64,000 nt of DNA from Streptomyces sp. NBC_01288 (GCF_035982055.1 NZ_CP108427.1:9299001-9363000), one strand, 5' to 3'; counted from the first letter of the stretch, positions 52,090 to 60,486 are shown. The notes: a model not told the origin generated them from the letters alone. Program-made: numbers and translations.

Positions 52090-52971
52090 ATGACCTATGT
52101 CGAGGACGAGCTGAACAGTCAGCCCGAGTGCTGGATACGGGCCGCGGCGGAGGCGCCCCGATACCGGGACGCGCTGCCGGCGCCGGGGGAGCGGGTCGCG
52201 ATCGTCGGCTGCGGCACCTCGTACTTCATGGCCCAGGCGATCGCCGCCCTGCGCGAGGGGGCGGGCCAGGGCGAGACCGACGCCTTCGCCGCCTCGGAGT
52301 TCCCGCACGGGCGGACGTACGACCGGGTCCTCGCCCTCACCCGCTCCGGCACCACCACCGAAGTGCTTGAACTCCTGCGGGAGTTGAGGGGGCGCACCCG
52401 CACCACGGCGATCACCGCCGACCCGCACACGCCCGTCATGACGGCCGCCGACGAGCTGGTCGTGCTCGACTTCGCCGACGAACGGTCCGTCGTGCAGACC
52501 CGGTTCGCGACCACCGCCGTCACCCTGCTCCGCGCCCACCTCGGCCTGCACACCGACGCCGTGGTCGCCGACGCCCGCACCGCGCTCGCCGCCGAACTGC
52601 CCCAACAACTCGTCGCCTGCACTCAGTTCACCTTCCTCGGCCGCGGCTGGACCGTCGGGCTCGCCAACGAGGCCGGGCTGAAGATGCGCGAGGCCTCACT
52701 GTCCTGGACCGAGGCCTACCCGGCGATGGAGTACCGACACGGCCCGATCAGCATCACCACCCACGGCACCGCCACCTGGATGCTCGGCGAGGCACCCGAG
52801 GGACTCGCCCAACAGGTGGGCGCCACCGGCGGGTTGTGGATCGAGGGCGGCCTCGACCCGCTCGCCGAACTCGTCCGCGCCCAGCGTCTCGCGGTCGCCG
52901 TCGCCGCCTACCGCGACCTGGACCCCGACCGCCCGCGCCACCTCACCCGCTCGGTGATCCTCGCCCCCTGA
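52090..52971 (+). CDS. SIS-domain sugar isomerase (AgaS/GlmS-C-like)
   Basis: This is a 293-residue protein with two SIS domains (about 25-150 and 170-285). The first has VAIVGCGTSYFMAQAIAAL and LTRSGTTTEVLELLREL, the sugar-phosphate-binding Ser/Thr loop; the second has FLGRGWTVGLANEAGLKMREA and YRHGPIS. The catalytic His/Glu region resembles AgaS and the isomerase half of GlmS. With a class II aldolase behind it, conversion of galactosamine 6-phosphate to tagatose 6-phosphate is the likely step. Confidence 0.85.
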   Translation: MTYVEDELNSQPECWIRAAAEAPRYRDALPAPGERVAIVGCGTSYFMAQAIAALREGAGQGETDAFAASEFPHGRTYDRVLALTRSGTTTEVLELLRELRGRTRTTAITADPHTPVMTAADELVVLDFADERSVVQTRFATTAVTLLRAHLGLHTDAVVADARTALAAELPQQLVACTQFTFLGRGWTVGLANEAGLKMREASLSWTEAYPAMEYRHGPISITTHGTATWMLGEAPEGLAQQVGATGGLWIEGGLDPLAELVRAQRLAVAVAAYRDLDPDRPRHLTRSVILAP

Positions 52972-53004
52972 AGTCCGGAACTCCAGGCCAGGAAAGGAAT
53001 GACC

Positions 53005-53874
53005 GTGCCCCTCGTCACCACCGGCGAGCTCGTCACCAGCGCCGCCGAGGCCCGCTCCGCGGTCGCGGCCTTCAACATCATCACGCTGGAACACGTCGAG
53101 GCCGTCATCGCCGGCGCCGAGTCCACCGGCGCCCCCGTCGTCCTCCAAGTCAGCGAGAACGCCGTCAAGTTCCGCTACGGCCGGCTCCTTCCGCTCGCCC
53201 GCGCCGCTGTCGCCGCCGCCGAACGGGCCGCCGTACCCGTCGCGTTGCACCTCGACCACGTCCAGAGCGACGACCTGCTGCGGCAGGCGCACAGCGCCGG
53301 GTTCAGCTCCGTCATGTACGACGCGGCCTGTCTGCCCTACGCCGAGAACCTCGCCGCGACCCGTGCCGCCGCCGACTGGGCGCACGCCCAAGGGCTGTGG
53401 ATCGAGGCCGAGTTGGGAGAGGTCGGCGGCAAGAACGGCGAGCCGCCCCTCGACGCCCACGCACCCGGCGCCCGCACCGACCCCGCCCAGGCCCGCGCCT
53501 TCGTCGCCGACTCCGGCGTGGACGCGCTGGCCGTGGCCATCGGCAGCTCGCACGCCATGACCACCCGTACGGCCACCCTCGACCACGACCTCCTCAAGCG
53601 GCTCACCGCGACCCTGGACGTCCCCCTCGTCCTGCACGGCTCATCGGGAGTCCCCGACGACGAACTGACCGCGGCCGTCGCCGGCGGCATCACCAAGGTC
53701 AACGTGGGCACGGCCCTCAACCAGGCGATGACCGGCGCGATCCGCGCCTTCCTCGCCGAACACCCCGAGGCGGTCGACTCCCGCAAGTACCTCAGCGTGG
53801 GGCGGGAGGCGATGACGGGGGCGGTGGCCCGGATCATCGGCGTGCTCGCGGGAGGCGGTGGGGTTACCGCTTGA
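53005..53874 (+). CDS. Class II ketose-bisphosphate aldolase (tagatose/fructose type)
   Basis: This is a 289-residue TIM-barrel enzyme. GTG 53005 (VPLVTTGELV) matches the family start and leaves 6 nt after AAGGA; ATG 52999 abuts the ribosome site. Zinc ligands are visible in HLDHVQ near residue 81, in the central EAELGEVGGKNG segment, in GSSHAM near 180 and in LHGSSG near 210. It would split tagatose 1,6-bisphosphate (or a related ketose phosphate) to two trioses. The phosphofructokinase-type kinase and a deacetylase are not adjacent. Its end overlaps that of the convergent methyltransferase by 11 bp. Confidence 0.9.
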   Translation: MPLVTTGELVTSAAEARSAVAAFNIITLEHVEAVIAGAESTGAPVVLQVSENAVKFRYGRLLPLARAAVAAAERAAVPVALHLDHVQSDDLLRQAHSAGFSSVMYDAACLPYAENLAATRAAADWAHAQGLWIEAELGEVGGKNGEPPLDAHAPGARTDPAQARAFVADSGVDALAVAIGSSHAMTTRTATLDHDLLKRLTATLDVPLVLHGSSGVPDDELTAAVAGGITKVNVGTALNQAMTGAIRAFLAEHPEAVDSRKYLSVGREAMTGAVARIIGVLAGGGGVTA

Positions 53875-55018
53875 CGGCCTTCAGGACCACGAACTTGGCG
53901 TCGCTGGCCACCAGTTGACTGTTGCCGAACAGCCGCTTCAGCTTCACGTGGTAGGCGAGATGCCGGTTGCCGATCACCCACAGCTCGCCGCCCGGCCGCA
54001 GCGCGCGCCGCGCCCCGGAGAACATCCGCCAGGCCGTCGCGTCGGTCGTCGCCTGGTGGGAGTGGAACGGCGGATTGTTGAGCACGAGGTCCACACTGTC
54101 GGCCGGGAACCCGACCAGCCCGTCCCCGACCCTGAACTCGGCATGCCCGGGGGCGCCGTTGGCCTTGTACGTCGCCTCCGCCGAGGCCACGGCCTGGAAC
54201 GACTCGTCCACGAACAGGACTTCGGCCTCCGGATCGGCCAGCGACACCGCCGTACCGACGACACCGTTCCCGCACCCGAGGTCAACGACCGTGCCGAGCC
54301 CCGGACTTGAGGGCAGATGCTGGAGGAGGAAACGCGTACCGATGTCGAGGCGCTCGGCGCAGAACACACCCGCGTGATTGACCACGGTCCGCCCCGAGAC
54401 CACACCGATGTCGTCGGGCAGGGCGTAACTGTGCGGCCAGGGGTTGGTGCCACGTGCCGCCGACGACCGGGGCGTGCAGTGGATCAGCCGGGCCTTCTTC
54501 TCGGCCAGTGAGGTCCGGGTCGGGCCGAGGATCCGCTCGAACAGCTTCAGCGTCGAGGTGTGGATGTCCTTCACCATGCCCGTGCCCACGACGACCGTCT
54601 CGGCGTGCACCGCGGGCGCCAGCCGCAGCAACTGGTCCTCCAGCAGCGCGAGGCTCTTCGGCACCCTCACGAGCAGCACGTCGACGCGCTCGGGCGGCGG
54701 ATCCTGAGTGGTGAGCAGCCGTACGGAATCCGCGTCGACCTCGTTGCGGGCGAGGTTCGCCCTGGTCGCCTCCTGGGTGAGGAACGAGTCCGTGATCTGC
54801 ACCGGACCGTGCTCCGCGAGCGCCGTGGCCAGGGCGCCCCAGCGGTCGCCCACGATCACGACCGTGCCGGACAGCGGTGTGTCCTGTTCCGCGAGCTGCC
54901 GCAGAAGGTATTCGTCGGAGGCGTCCCAGGCGCGCAGCCGGTCGCGCGGGTCCTCGGGGTAGCGGGCCAGGGCGCGGTCGCCCCACGGAGTCGTCATTCG
55001 GTCGATATGGTCGTCCAT
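53864..55018 (-). CDS. RlmG/RsmC-like rRNA guanine-N2 methyltransferase
   Basis: This is a 384-residue protein with two tandem methyltransferase folds. The N-terminal one (about 20-200) is degenerate (VVIVGDRWGALATAL); the C-terminal one has VVDLGCGNGVVGTAV near residue 250 and the NPPF catalytic motif LNNPPFHS near 310, as in RlmG and RsmC. ATG 55018 is the first start; ATG 54997 is an alternative and neither has a ribosome site. The expected substrate is a guanine of 23S or 16S rRNA; which one cannot be read from sequence alone. Confidence 0.88.
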   Translation of the reverse strand: MDDHIDRMTTPWGDRALARYPEDPRDRLRAWDASDEYLLRQLAEQDTPLSGTVVIVGDRWGALATALAEHGPVQITDSFLTQEATRANLARNEVDADSVRLLTTQDPPPERVDVLLVRVPKSLALLEDQLLRLAPAVHAETVVVGTGMVKDIHTSTLKLFERILGPTRTSLAEKKARLIHCTPRSSAARGTNPWPHSYALPDDIGVVSGRTVVNHAGVFCAERLDIGTRFLLQHLPSSPGLGTVVDLGCGNGVVGTAVSLADPEAEVLFVDESFQAVASAEATYKANGAPGHAEFRVGDGLVGFPADSVDLVLNNPPFHSHQATTDATAWRMFSGARRALRPGGELWVIGNRHLAYHVKLKRLFGNSQLVASDAKFVVLKAVKR

Positions 55019-55095
55019 CGTGCGCCAAGGCTAACCGAGTGCCGGCTCATGGCCGGTCGGGCCGCCCGGGGCGGCCGTCCTGGCCCGGCGGCCCC

Positions 55096-55126
55096 GGACT
55101 CCCGCCCGTCCGTCGCGCGGGAGTCC
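55096..55126 (-). terminator. Hairpin terminator of the small peptide gene
   Basis: GGACTCCCGC (55096-55105) pairs perfectly with GCGGGAGTCC (55117-55126) around an 11-nt loop. On the minus strand it lies 35 nt after the peptide stop and before the methyltransferase gene, so the peptide is expected to be made from a short monocistronic RNA. Confidence 0.7.
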
Positions 55127-55160
55127 CGGAGCCACCGCGTTCGTGTCGTCGCTCAGTCAG

Positions 55161-55235
55161 TCAGTTGCTGCCGCCCTGACTCAGGTCGGTGGTCTCCTTC
55201 TTGTCGAGCGGCCTAATCGTGATCTTCTTGATCAT
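55161..55235 (-). CDS. 24-residue putative RiPP precursor ending in Asn
   Basis: ATG 55235 has GGAGG 6 nt upstream, and TGA is at 55161-55163. The peptide begins MIKKITIRPLDKK, has an acidic/Thr middle (ETTD) and ends LSQGGSN. Immediately after the stop the sequence TGACTGACTGA gives stops in all three frames, and a hairpin terminator follows. It diverges from a ThiF-type adenylating enzyme with a PqqD/M50 protease gene, the usual partners of a peptide substrate. A basic/amphipathic leader plus a short polar core with C-terminal Asn resembles microcin C precursors, whose terminal Asn is adenylated. It is too short for standard gene callers. A leader-peptide (attenuator) role is the main alternative. 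Confidence 0.65.
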   Translation of the reverse strand: MIKKITIRPLDKKETTDLSQGGSN

Positions 55236-55332
55236 GGGTGCCTCCAACGAAGGATGGGCAGAACCTTGGCACGGGTTCATGGGCGGATCATTATGTCATG
55301 TCCGCGTCAGAAGTGGCGAGAGGGTTGTTCGG

Positions 55333-56496
55333 GTGACGGAATCTGTCCTGTGGGAGCGGAGCGCGACATCGCCCTGGCGACCCCGGGTGAAGCCGGAGCA
55401 CCGTCCCTACGTCACTCGCGACGGCCATGTCCGCATCGGAAGCGTCGTCCACGGGATCGGCGCCGAGATCGAGGACCCGGACGGCTGGGTGTGGCGGCTG
55501 ACCCAGGCTCTGGACGGCACCCGCACCGCGCCCGAGATCGCTGCCGCCGTCGCCGCGGCCCACCCCGGCCTCACCACCGACGACGTCCTGGGGGCCATCG
55601 CCGATCTCGCCGAGGCCGGGTTCCTGGAGGACGCGTCCGCCCCACTGCCCCCGGAGTTCTCCGAACGCGACCGGGAGCGCTACGGCCGCGGGGTCGCCCT
55701 GCTGCGCTGGATGGACACCTCACCCCGCACCGGGAGTTGGGAGGCGCAGCGCAGGCTGGCACGCGCGCGTGTGCTGCTCGTCGGACTCGGCGGTGCCGGC
55801 GGCGGCGCCGCCCAGGGGCTCGTCGCCTCCGGCATCGGTCACCTGCACTGCCTGGACCCCGACGTCGTGGAGCTCTCCAACCTCAACCGGCAGGTCCTCT
55901 ACCGGGAACGGGACATCGGCCGCCCCAAGGTGGACGCGGCCCTGGAGTCCCTGCGCGCCCTGAACTCCGACATCGAGATCACCGGCGCCCGGCAGCGGAT
56001 CGACGGCCCCGACGATCTGGAGGCACTCCTGCGCCCGGGACCGAGCGGCGGCGGCCAGGACCTGCTCGTGCTGAGCGCCGACCACCCGCCCGAGATCCGC
56101 CACTGGGCCAACCGCGCCTGTCTGCGGACCGGCACACCGTGGATCGAGGGCGGCTACCGGGGACCGTACGTCACGGTCGGAGTGTTCGCGCCCGGCCGCG
56201 GCGCCTGCTTCGAGTGCCACCGCGACCAGGACGCCGACTCCCGCGATCTACGGCTCGCGCCCGGCCAGGACCCGGAGTCGGTGTCGCCGCGGATGGACTG
56301 GGGCCCCGTCAACGCGGTGACCGCCACCCTCTCGGCCGGCCTGCTCGTCCACGCCGCGCTCAGCACCCTCACCGGCGTGCCCGCGGTCGAACCGGGCTAC
56401 CGGCACGGCATCAACCTGATGCGGCCGGGCGAGGCGGAGCTGAACCGCTATCCCCGACGCCCCGCCTGTCCGGCCTGCGGCGGGAGCACGTCGTGA
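55333..56496 (+). CDS. ThiF/MccB-like adenylyltransferase with N-terminal peptide-binding domain
   Basis: This is a 387-residue protein. GTG 55333 is preferred (GAGAGG about 10 nt upstream). Residues about 30-110 form a winged-helix PqqD/RRE-like module (WRLTQALDGTRTAPEIAAAV, then LAEAGFLED). The E1-like domain follows: GLGGAGGG nucleotide loop (151-158), DPDVVELSNLNRQVLY near 175, and a structural zinc site CFECH (about 295-299) with CPAC near 380. This order, clamp then adenylation domain, is that of MccB, which activates a peptide C-terminus with ATP. The gene diverges from the putative precursor and is coupled to the protease gene (GTGA overlap). Confidence 0.85.
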   Translation: MTESVLWERSATSPWRPRVKPEHRPYVTRDGHVRIGSVVHGIGAEIEDPDGWVWRLTQALDGTRTAPEIAAAVAAAHPGLTTDDVLGAIADLAEAGFLEDASAPLPPEFSERDRERYGRGVALLRWMDTSPRTGSWEAQRRLARARVLLVGLGGAGGGAAQGLVASGIGHLHCLDPDVVELSNLNRQVLYRERDIGRPKVDAALESLRALNSDIEITGARQRIDGPDDLEALLRPGPSGGGQDLLVLSADHPPEIRHWANRACLRTGTPWIEGGYRGPYVTVGVFAPGRGACFECHRDQDADSRDLRLAPGQDPESVSPRMDWGPVNAVTATLSAGLLVHAALSTLTGVPAVEPGYRHGINLMRPGEAELNRYPRRPACPACGGSTS

Positions 56497-57710
56497 GCGA
56501 CAGCGCGGCAACGGCGATCGCGGTGGGACCGGCCTCCCGGGTGCGGCTGCACGACCTGACCTGGCGGCCGGACGGCGAGGAGTGGATCGTCGGACGCCGC
56601 GAGACCCGGACGTTCGTGGCCGTCCCCGAAGCCGGTATCCGCGTGATCCGGCTGCTGGAGCGGGGCCTGAGCGTCGAGGAGTCCCAGGAGCGGCTGCTCG
56701 CGGAGACCGGCGAGGAGGTCGACGTGGCCGACTTCGTCCGCGACCTCATCGCCCTGGGCTTCGTGGCCGAGGCGGAGGGCCGCTCGCCGGCCACGGACCC
56801 GGTACGCCCGGCGTCCCTCGCCGGACTGCGCCCCGAACACGTGCGCTTCCTGCTGAACCCATGGCTCCCGCTGCTACCGGCCGCCCTGATTCTCGCCGCC
56901 CTGATCGCCTTCGTGCGGCATCCCGAACTCATGCCCACCTACCACGACCTGTTGTGGAGCGACCGGGGAAGCATCGTGATCCTCTCCGGTGCCGTCGTGG
57001 GCTGGTCGATCGTCCTGCTGCACGAACTGGCGCACCTCGCCGTGGCCCGGGCCGCAGGCGTCCCCGGCCGGATCGGATTCGGGACCAGACTCCAGTTCCT
57101 GGTCGTCCAGACGGACATCAGCGGCATCGAACTCGCCCCCAGGCGCCACCGGTTGACGGCCTATCTCGCCGGTATCGCGGTCAACCTCGGCGTGGCCGCC
57201 ACGGCGTTCCTGCTCCTCACCGTGACAGCGCCCGGCTCGGCCGTGCGACGGCTGCTCGCGGCGACGGTGCTGTGGGCGCTGCTGCCGCTCACCTTCCAGT
57301 TGATGATGTTCATGCGCACGGACGTCTACTTCGTCCTGCAGGACCTGACCGGCTGCCGGGACCTGTACGGGGACGGCCGCGCCTACGCCCGTCACCTGAC
57401 GAGGCGCCTGCTGCGCCGGGAGGGCCCCGCAGCCGACCCCAGCCGCCCGCTGCCGCCGGCGGAACGGCGTGCCGTACGGGTCTACAGCGCGGTCCTGGTC
57501 GTCGGAACCGCCCTCTGCCTGGCCGGACTCGCGTTCTACACCGCTCCCGCGGACGTCCGGCTCGTCGTCCACGCGGTGGCCCACCTCCGCGCGGCGCACA
57601 CGGGCGCCGACCTCGCCGACGCGCTCTTGACCCTTGCTTCGCTGGCCACTATCCACGTGCTGTGGCTCACCACGCGCTGGCGCAACCGCCGGTCCCGTCG
57701 CGGAAGTTGA
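56493..57710 (+). CDS. PqqD-like domain fused to M50 intramembrane metalloprotease
   Basis: This is a 405-residue membrane protein. GTG 56493 overlaps the stop of the ThiF gene. Residues about 10-95 form a PqqD-like winged helix (FVAVPEAGIRVIRLLERG; VADFVRDLIALGFV) that could bind the peptide. The rest has six to seven membrane helices with the site-2-protease zinc motif HELAH at 177-181 and a later block RTDVYFVLQDLTGC near 275 supplying the third ligand (Asp). Such fused proteins mature or export modified peptides. It has a short Arg-rich C-terminus. Confidence 0.87.
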   Translation: MSDSAATAIAVGPASRVRLHDLTWRPDGEEWIVGRRETRTFVAVPEAGIRVIRLLERGLSVEESQERLLAETGEEVDVADFVRDLIALGFVAEAEGRSPATDPVRPASLAGLRPEHVRFLLNPWLPLLPAALILAALIAFVRHPELMPTYHDLLWSDRGSIVILSGAVVGWSIVLLHELAHLAVARAAGVPGRIGFGTRLQFLVVQTDISGIELAPRRHRLTAYLAGIAVNLGVAATAFLLLTVTAPGSAVRRLLAATVLWALLPLTFQLMMFMRTDVYFVLQDLTGCRDLYGDGRAYARHLTRRLLRREGPAADPSRPLPPAERRAVRVYSAVLVVGTALCLAGLAFYTAPADVRLVVHAVAHLRAAHTGADLADALLTLASLATIHVLWLTTRWRNRRSRRGS

Positions 57711-57727
57711 CCGAAAGGTGTCCCCGC

Positions 57728-58339
57728 ATGTCAGACCTGTTCCCGGCCACCGGGGGCACATACCTCGACCAGGACGCGTACATCGCCGACTTCGACCGCC
57801 GCTTCTGGCGCACCGACGCCGAGGGCTTCTGGAAACTGGAGCGGATGCAGAGCTACGACGAGGGGGACTTCCCCAGTTGGCAGGCGCTGCGCCACGGCGA
57901 CTGGGACCGGTCCCTGCGCCTGATCGAGGAGTTGCGCCCCGAGTACGAGGAGCACTACGGCAAGATCGCGGCGGCGGGCTTCGCGATGCACCGGGTCCGT
58001 GTCGTCGACACCCCGCTCATCCCTTACATCCAGTGGGAGTTGACCATCCTCCACACCAAGTTCGCGTACGGGGAGCGCGTCAACGTACTGGACGCCACGG
58101 AGGTGGCGGGGGAGGAGACCGAGGGTCCGCTGCCGGAGCTGTGCCTGATGGGCACCGACGCGGTGTACGTCCTCGACTACACCCTGGCGAACGAGCCCAA
58201 CGGCGCCGTCCGCCACACCGACCCCGCCACCGTGACCCGGGCCCGCACTCTCATCCAGCGCCTCTACGCGGCCGGCGAGGCCCTGGACACCTACTTCCCG
58301 CGCGAGGTGGCCGGACTGCCGGCTCCCCGCGGTCTGTGA
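57728..58339 (+). CDS. DUF6879-like protein in the peptide locus
   Basis: This is a 203-residue soluble acidic protein. ATG 57728 follows GAAAGGTG, 17 bp after the protease stop, so it is in the same operon. It is predicted helical at the N-terminus (YIADFDRRFWR; GFWKLERMQSY) with a core RVRVVDTPLIPYIQWELTILHTKFAYGERVNVL that matches the DUF6879 pattern known from other Streptomyces proteins. These have no known biochemical role. In this context it could be a chaperone, an immunity protein or an extra modification factor. I cannot decide. Confidence 0.7.
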   Translation: MSDLFPATGGTYLDQDAYIADFDRRFWRTDAEGFWKLERMQSYDEGDFPSWQALRHGDWDRSLRLIEELRPEYEEHYGKIAAAGFAMHRVRVVDTPLIPYIQWELTILHTKFAYGERVNVLDATEVAGEETEGPLPELCLMGTDAVYVLDYTLANEPNGAVRHTDPATVTRARTLIQRLYAAGEALDTYFPREVAGLPAPRGL

Positions 58340-58364
58340 CGCCGGCCCGGGCAGAATGGCGGGC

Positions 58365-59006
58365 ATGGACGCCGAACTCTTCCCGAGGCTCCGGACGGAG
58401 GTCGCTCCCGGCGCCGTACACCTCCCGGACTGGCTCGACACCGAGCACCAGCGCGAACTGCTGGAGGCCTGCCGCACATGGGCCCGCCCACCCGCCGGCC
58501 TGCGCACGGTCCACACCCCCGGCGGCGGCACGATGACCGCCCGACAGGTGTGCCTCGGCTGGCACTGGTACCCGTACGCCTACTCCCGCACGACGACCGA
58601 CGGCGACGGCACCCCGGTGAAACCCTTCCCGACCTGGCTCGACGACCTCGCGCAGCGAGCGGTCACCGACGCACTGGGGACGCCGACAGCGTCGTACGAC
58701 ATCGCCCTGATCAACTTCTACGACACCGACGCCCGCATGGGCATGCACCGTGACAGCGACGAGAAGTCGGAGGCACCGGTCGTCTCGCTGAGCCTGGGCG
58801 ACACCTGCGTCTTCCGCTTCGGCAACACCGAGACCCGCACGAAGCCGTACACGGATGTCGAGTTGAGGAGCGGAGACCTGTTCGTGTTCGGGGGCGCGTC
58901 GAGGATGGCGTATCACGGGGTGCCGAGGGTCTACGAGGGCACAGCACCAGGGGAGTTGGGACTGAGGGGCAGGTTGAATGTCACGCTCAGGGTGAGCGGC
59001 TTTTAG
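58365..59006 (+). CDS. alkB: AlkB-like 2-oxoglutarate/Fe(II) dioxygenase
   Basis: This is a 213-residue enzyme. ATG 58365 is preferred over 58356; CAGAATG 6 nt upstream looks like the -10 box of a leaderless promoter. The double-stranded beta-helix has the iron facial triad: H-x-D in GMHRDSDE near residue 127 and a distal His in MAYHGVPR near 183, with Arg residues for 2-oxoglutarate in RLNVTLR near the end. AlkB proteins repair alkylated bases by oxidative demethylation. The 25-bp gap after the DUF6879-like gene does not imply shared function. Confidence 0.9.
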   Translation: MDAELFPRLRTEVAPGAVHLPDWLDTEHQRELLEACRTWARPPAGLRTVHTPGGGTMTARQVCLGWHWYPYAYSRTTTDGDGTPVKPFPTWLDDLAQRAVTDALGTPTASYDIALINFYDTDARMGMHRDSDEKSEAPVVSLSLGDTCVFRFGNTETRTKPYTDVELRSGDLFVFGGASRMAYHGVPRVYEGTAPGELGLRGRLNVTLRVSGF

Positions 59007-59030
59007 GGGCGCGGGGAACTGTGCGACCAG
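59006..59030 (+). repeat. Dispersed short repeat, copy 1
   Basis: The 25-mer starting GGGGCGCGGGGAACTG and ending GCGACCAG lies directly after the AlkB-like stop. It matches, with one mismatch, the reverse complement at 61993-62017. Sequences of this type recur in Streptomyces intergenic regions near gene ends. Confidence 0.8.
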
Positions 59031-59120
59031 CTCCCACCGGCCGGCACTGTGAACGCGACCCGAGCGGACCGTATGGCACTCAGGGTCACCACCTCTACGG
59101 ATCATGGGAGACTCGCCCTC

Positions 59121-60359
59121 ATGAGCGGCAAGGCGGACCCCCGGCCGGCGGGGGATGGAACCACCTCAAGGGCACGACTGGACCGGGGCCGCGGAGCGCT
59201 CGGCCCCGCGCTGGAGCTCGTGCACACCGGCCGCGCCCCCACCCGAGCCGTACTCACCGCCGAGCTGGGGGTGACCCGCGCGACGGCCGGCGCGGTAGCC
59301 GCCGAGCTGGAGGCGCTCGGCCTGATCAGGGTCGACGCCAGGCCCGGCGCGGCGGCCGGTTCGCAGGGCCGCCCCTCACACCGCCTCGCGCTCGCGGAGG
59401 ACGGCCCCGTCGTCCTCGCCGCCCAGGTCCACGCCGACGGCTTCCGCGCCGCGCTGGTCGGCCTCGGCGGCCAGATCGTCGCGACCGCGCCCGGCTGCGA
59501 GGCCGTGGACGCCGACCCCGCGAAGGTACTGGGGTCGGTCGTCGAGGCCGGTGCCGATCTGCTGCGCGAGACCGGCCGGCGCTGTGTCGGCGCCGGGCTC
59601 GCCGTACCGTCCGCCGTGGCCGAGCCCGAAGGACTGGCGCTCAACCCCCTCCACCTGGCCTGGCCGGCGGGCGCGCCCGTGCGGCGGATCTTCGCCGAGT
59701 GCGTGCGCGCGGCCGGCCTCACCGGACCCGCGTTCGCGGGCAACGACGTCAATCTCGCCGCGCTCGCCGAGCACCGGCACGGCGCGGGCCGCGGCGCCCG
59801 CGACCTGCTGTGCGTGGCGACCGGACACCGGGGTGTCGGCGGCGCGCTGGTGCTCGACGGGCGTCTGCACACCGGGAGTTCGGGCCTCGCGCTGGAGGTC
59901 GGGCACCTCACCGTCAACCCCGAAGGGCGCCCCTGCTACTGCGGCAGCCGGGGCTGTCTCGACGTCGAGGCCGACCCGCTCGCCTTCCTCACGGCCGCCG
60001 GCCGTGAGCCCGGCCCCGAGGTGTCCCTGCTCCAGGAGTCCAACGAACTGATCCGTCGCCACTACGACGATCCGTCCGTCCGGCAGGCCGCCGAGACCCT
60101 GATCGACCGGCTCGGACTGGGGCTCGCGGGCCTGGTGAACATCCTCAACCCCGACCGGATCATCCTCGGCGGACTGCACCGCACCCTCCTCGACGCCGAC
60201 CCGGACCGGCTGCGCGCCGTAGTCGCCGAACGGAGCCTGTGGGGGCAGAGCGGGGGCGTGCCGATCCTCGCCTGCACCCTGGACCACAACAGCCTGGTCG
60301 GGGCTGCCGAGTTGGCGTGGCAGCCGGTCCTCGACGACCCGCTGGCGGCACTGTCCTGA
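59121..60359 (+). CDS. ROK-family transcriptional regulator
   Basis: This is a 412-residue protein. ATG 59121 has GGGAGA about 9 nt upstream. The N-terminal winged helix (about 20-85) has TRAVLTAELGVTRATAGAVA; the ROK sugar-kinase-like domain (about 95-390) has the phosphate-binding and catalytic region FAGNDVNLAALAE near 215 and the zinc motif GHLTVNPEGRPCYCGSRGCLD near 280. ROK regulators respond to free hexoses and repress sugar-use genes. No sugar genes adjoin it, so its targets are elsewhere or itself. Confidence 0.9.
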   Translation: MSGKADPRPAGDGTTSRARLDRGRGALGPALELVHTGRAPTRAVLTAELGVTRATAGAVAAELEALGLIRVDARPGAAAGSQGRPSHRLALAEDGPVVLAAQVHADGFRAALVGLGGQIVATAPGCEAVDADPAKVLGSVVEAGADLLRETGRRCVGAGLAVPSAVAEPEGLALNPLHLAWPAGAPVRRIFAECVRAAGLTGPAFAGNDVNLAALAEHRHGAGRGARDLLCVATGHRGVGGALVLDGRLHTGSSGLALEVGHLTVNPEGRPCYCGSRGCLDVEADPLAFLTAAGREPGPEVSLLQESNELIRRHYDDPSVRQAAETLIDRLGLGLAGLVNILNPDRIILGGLHRTLLDADPDRLRAVVAERSLWGQSGGVPILACTLDHNSLVGAAELAWQPVLDDPLAALS

Positions 60360-60423
60360 CCGTGGACGGTGCCGTCCGGCTGTCGCCCGGAAGGCGCCGT
60401 GGAAAAGGTGTGTGGTGGGCCCG

Positions 60424-60453
60424 TTGGGTCCGTGACCCGAGTGGGTCTATCGT
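60424..60453 (+). promoter_or_regulatory. Possible promoter of the NfeD-flotillin pair
   Basis: TTGGGT (60424-60429), an 18-bp spacer and TATCGT (60448-60453) lie 34 bp before the first start codon. Position and spacing are acceptable; the hexamers are only partial matches. Confidence 0.35.
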
Positions 60454-60486
60454 CGGAAACCTAAGGCCAGAGGATGGAGGCGGCCG

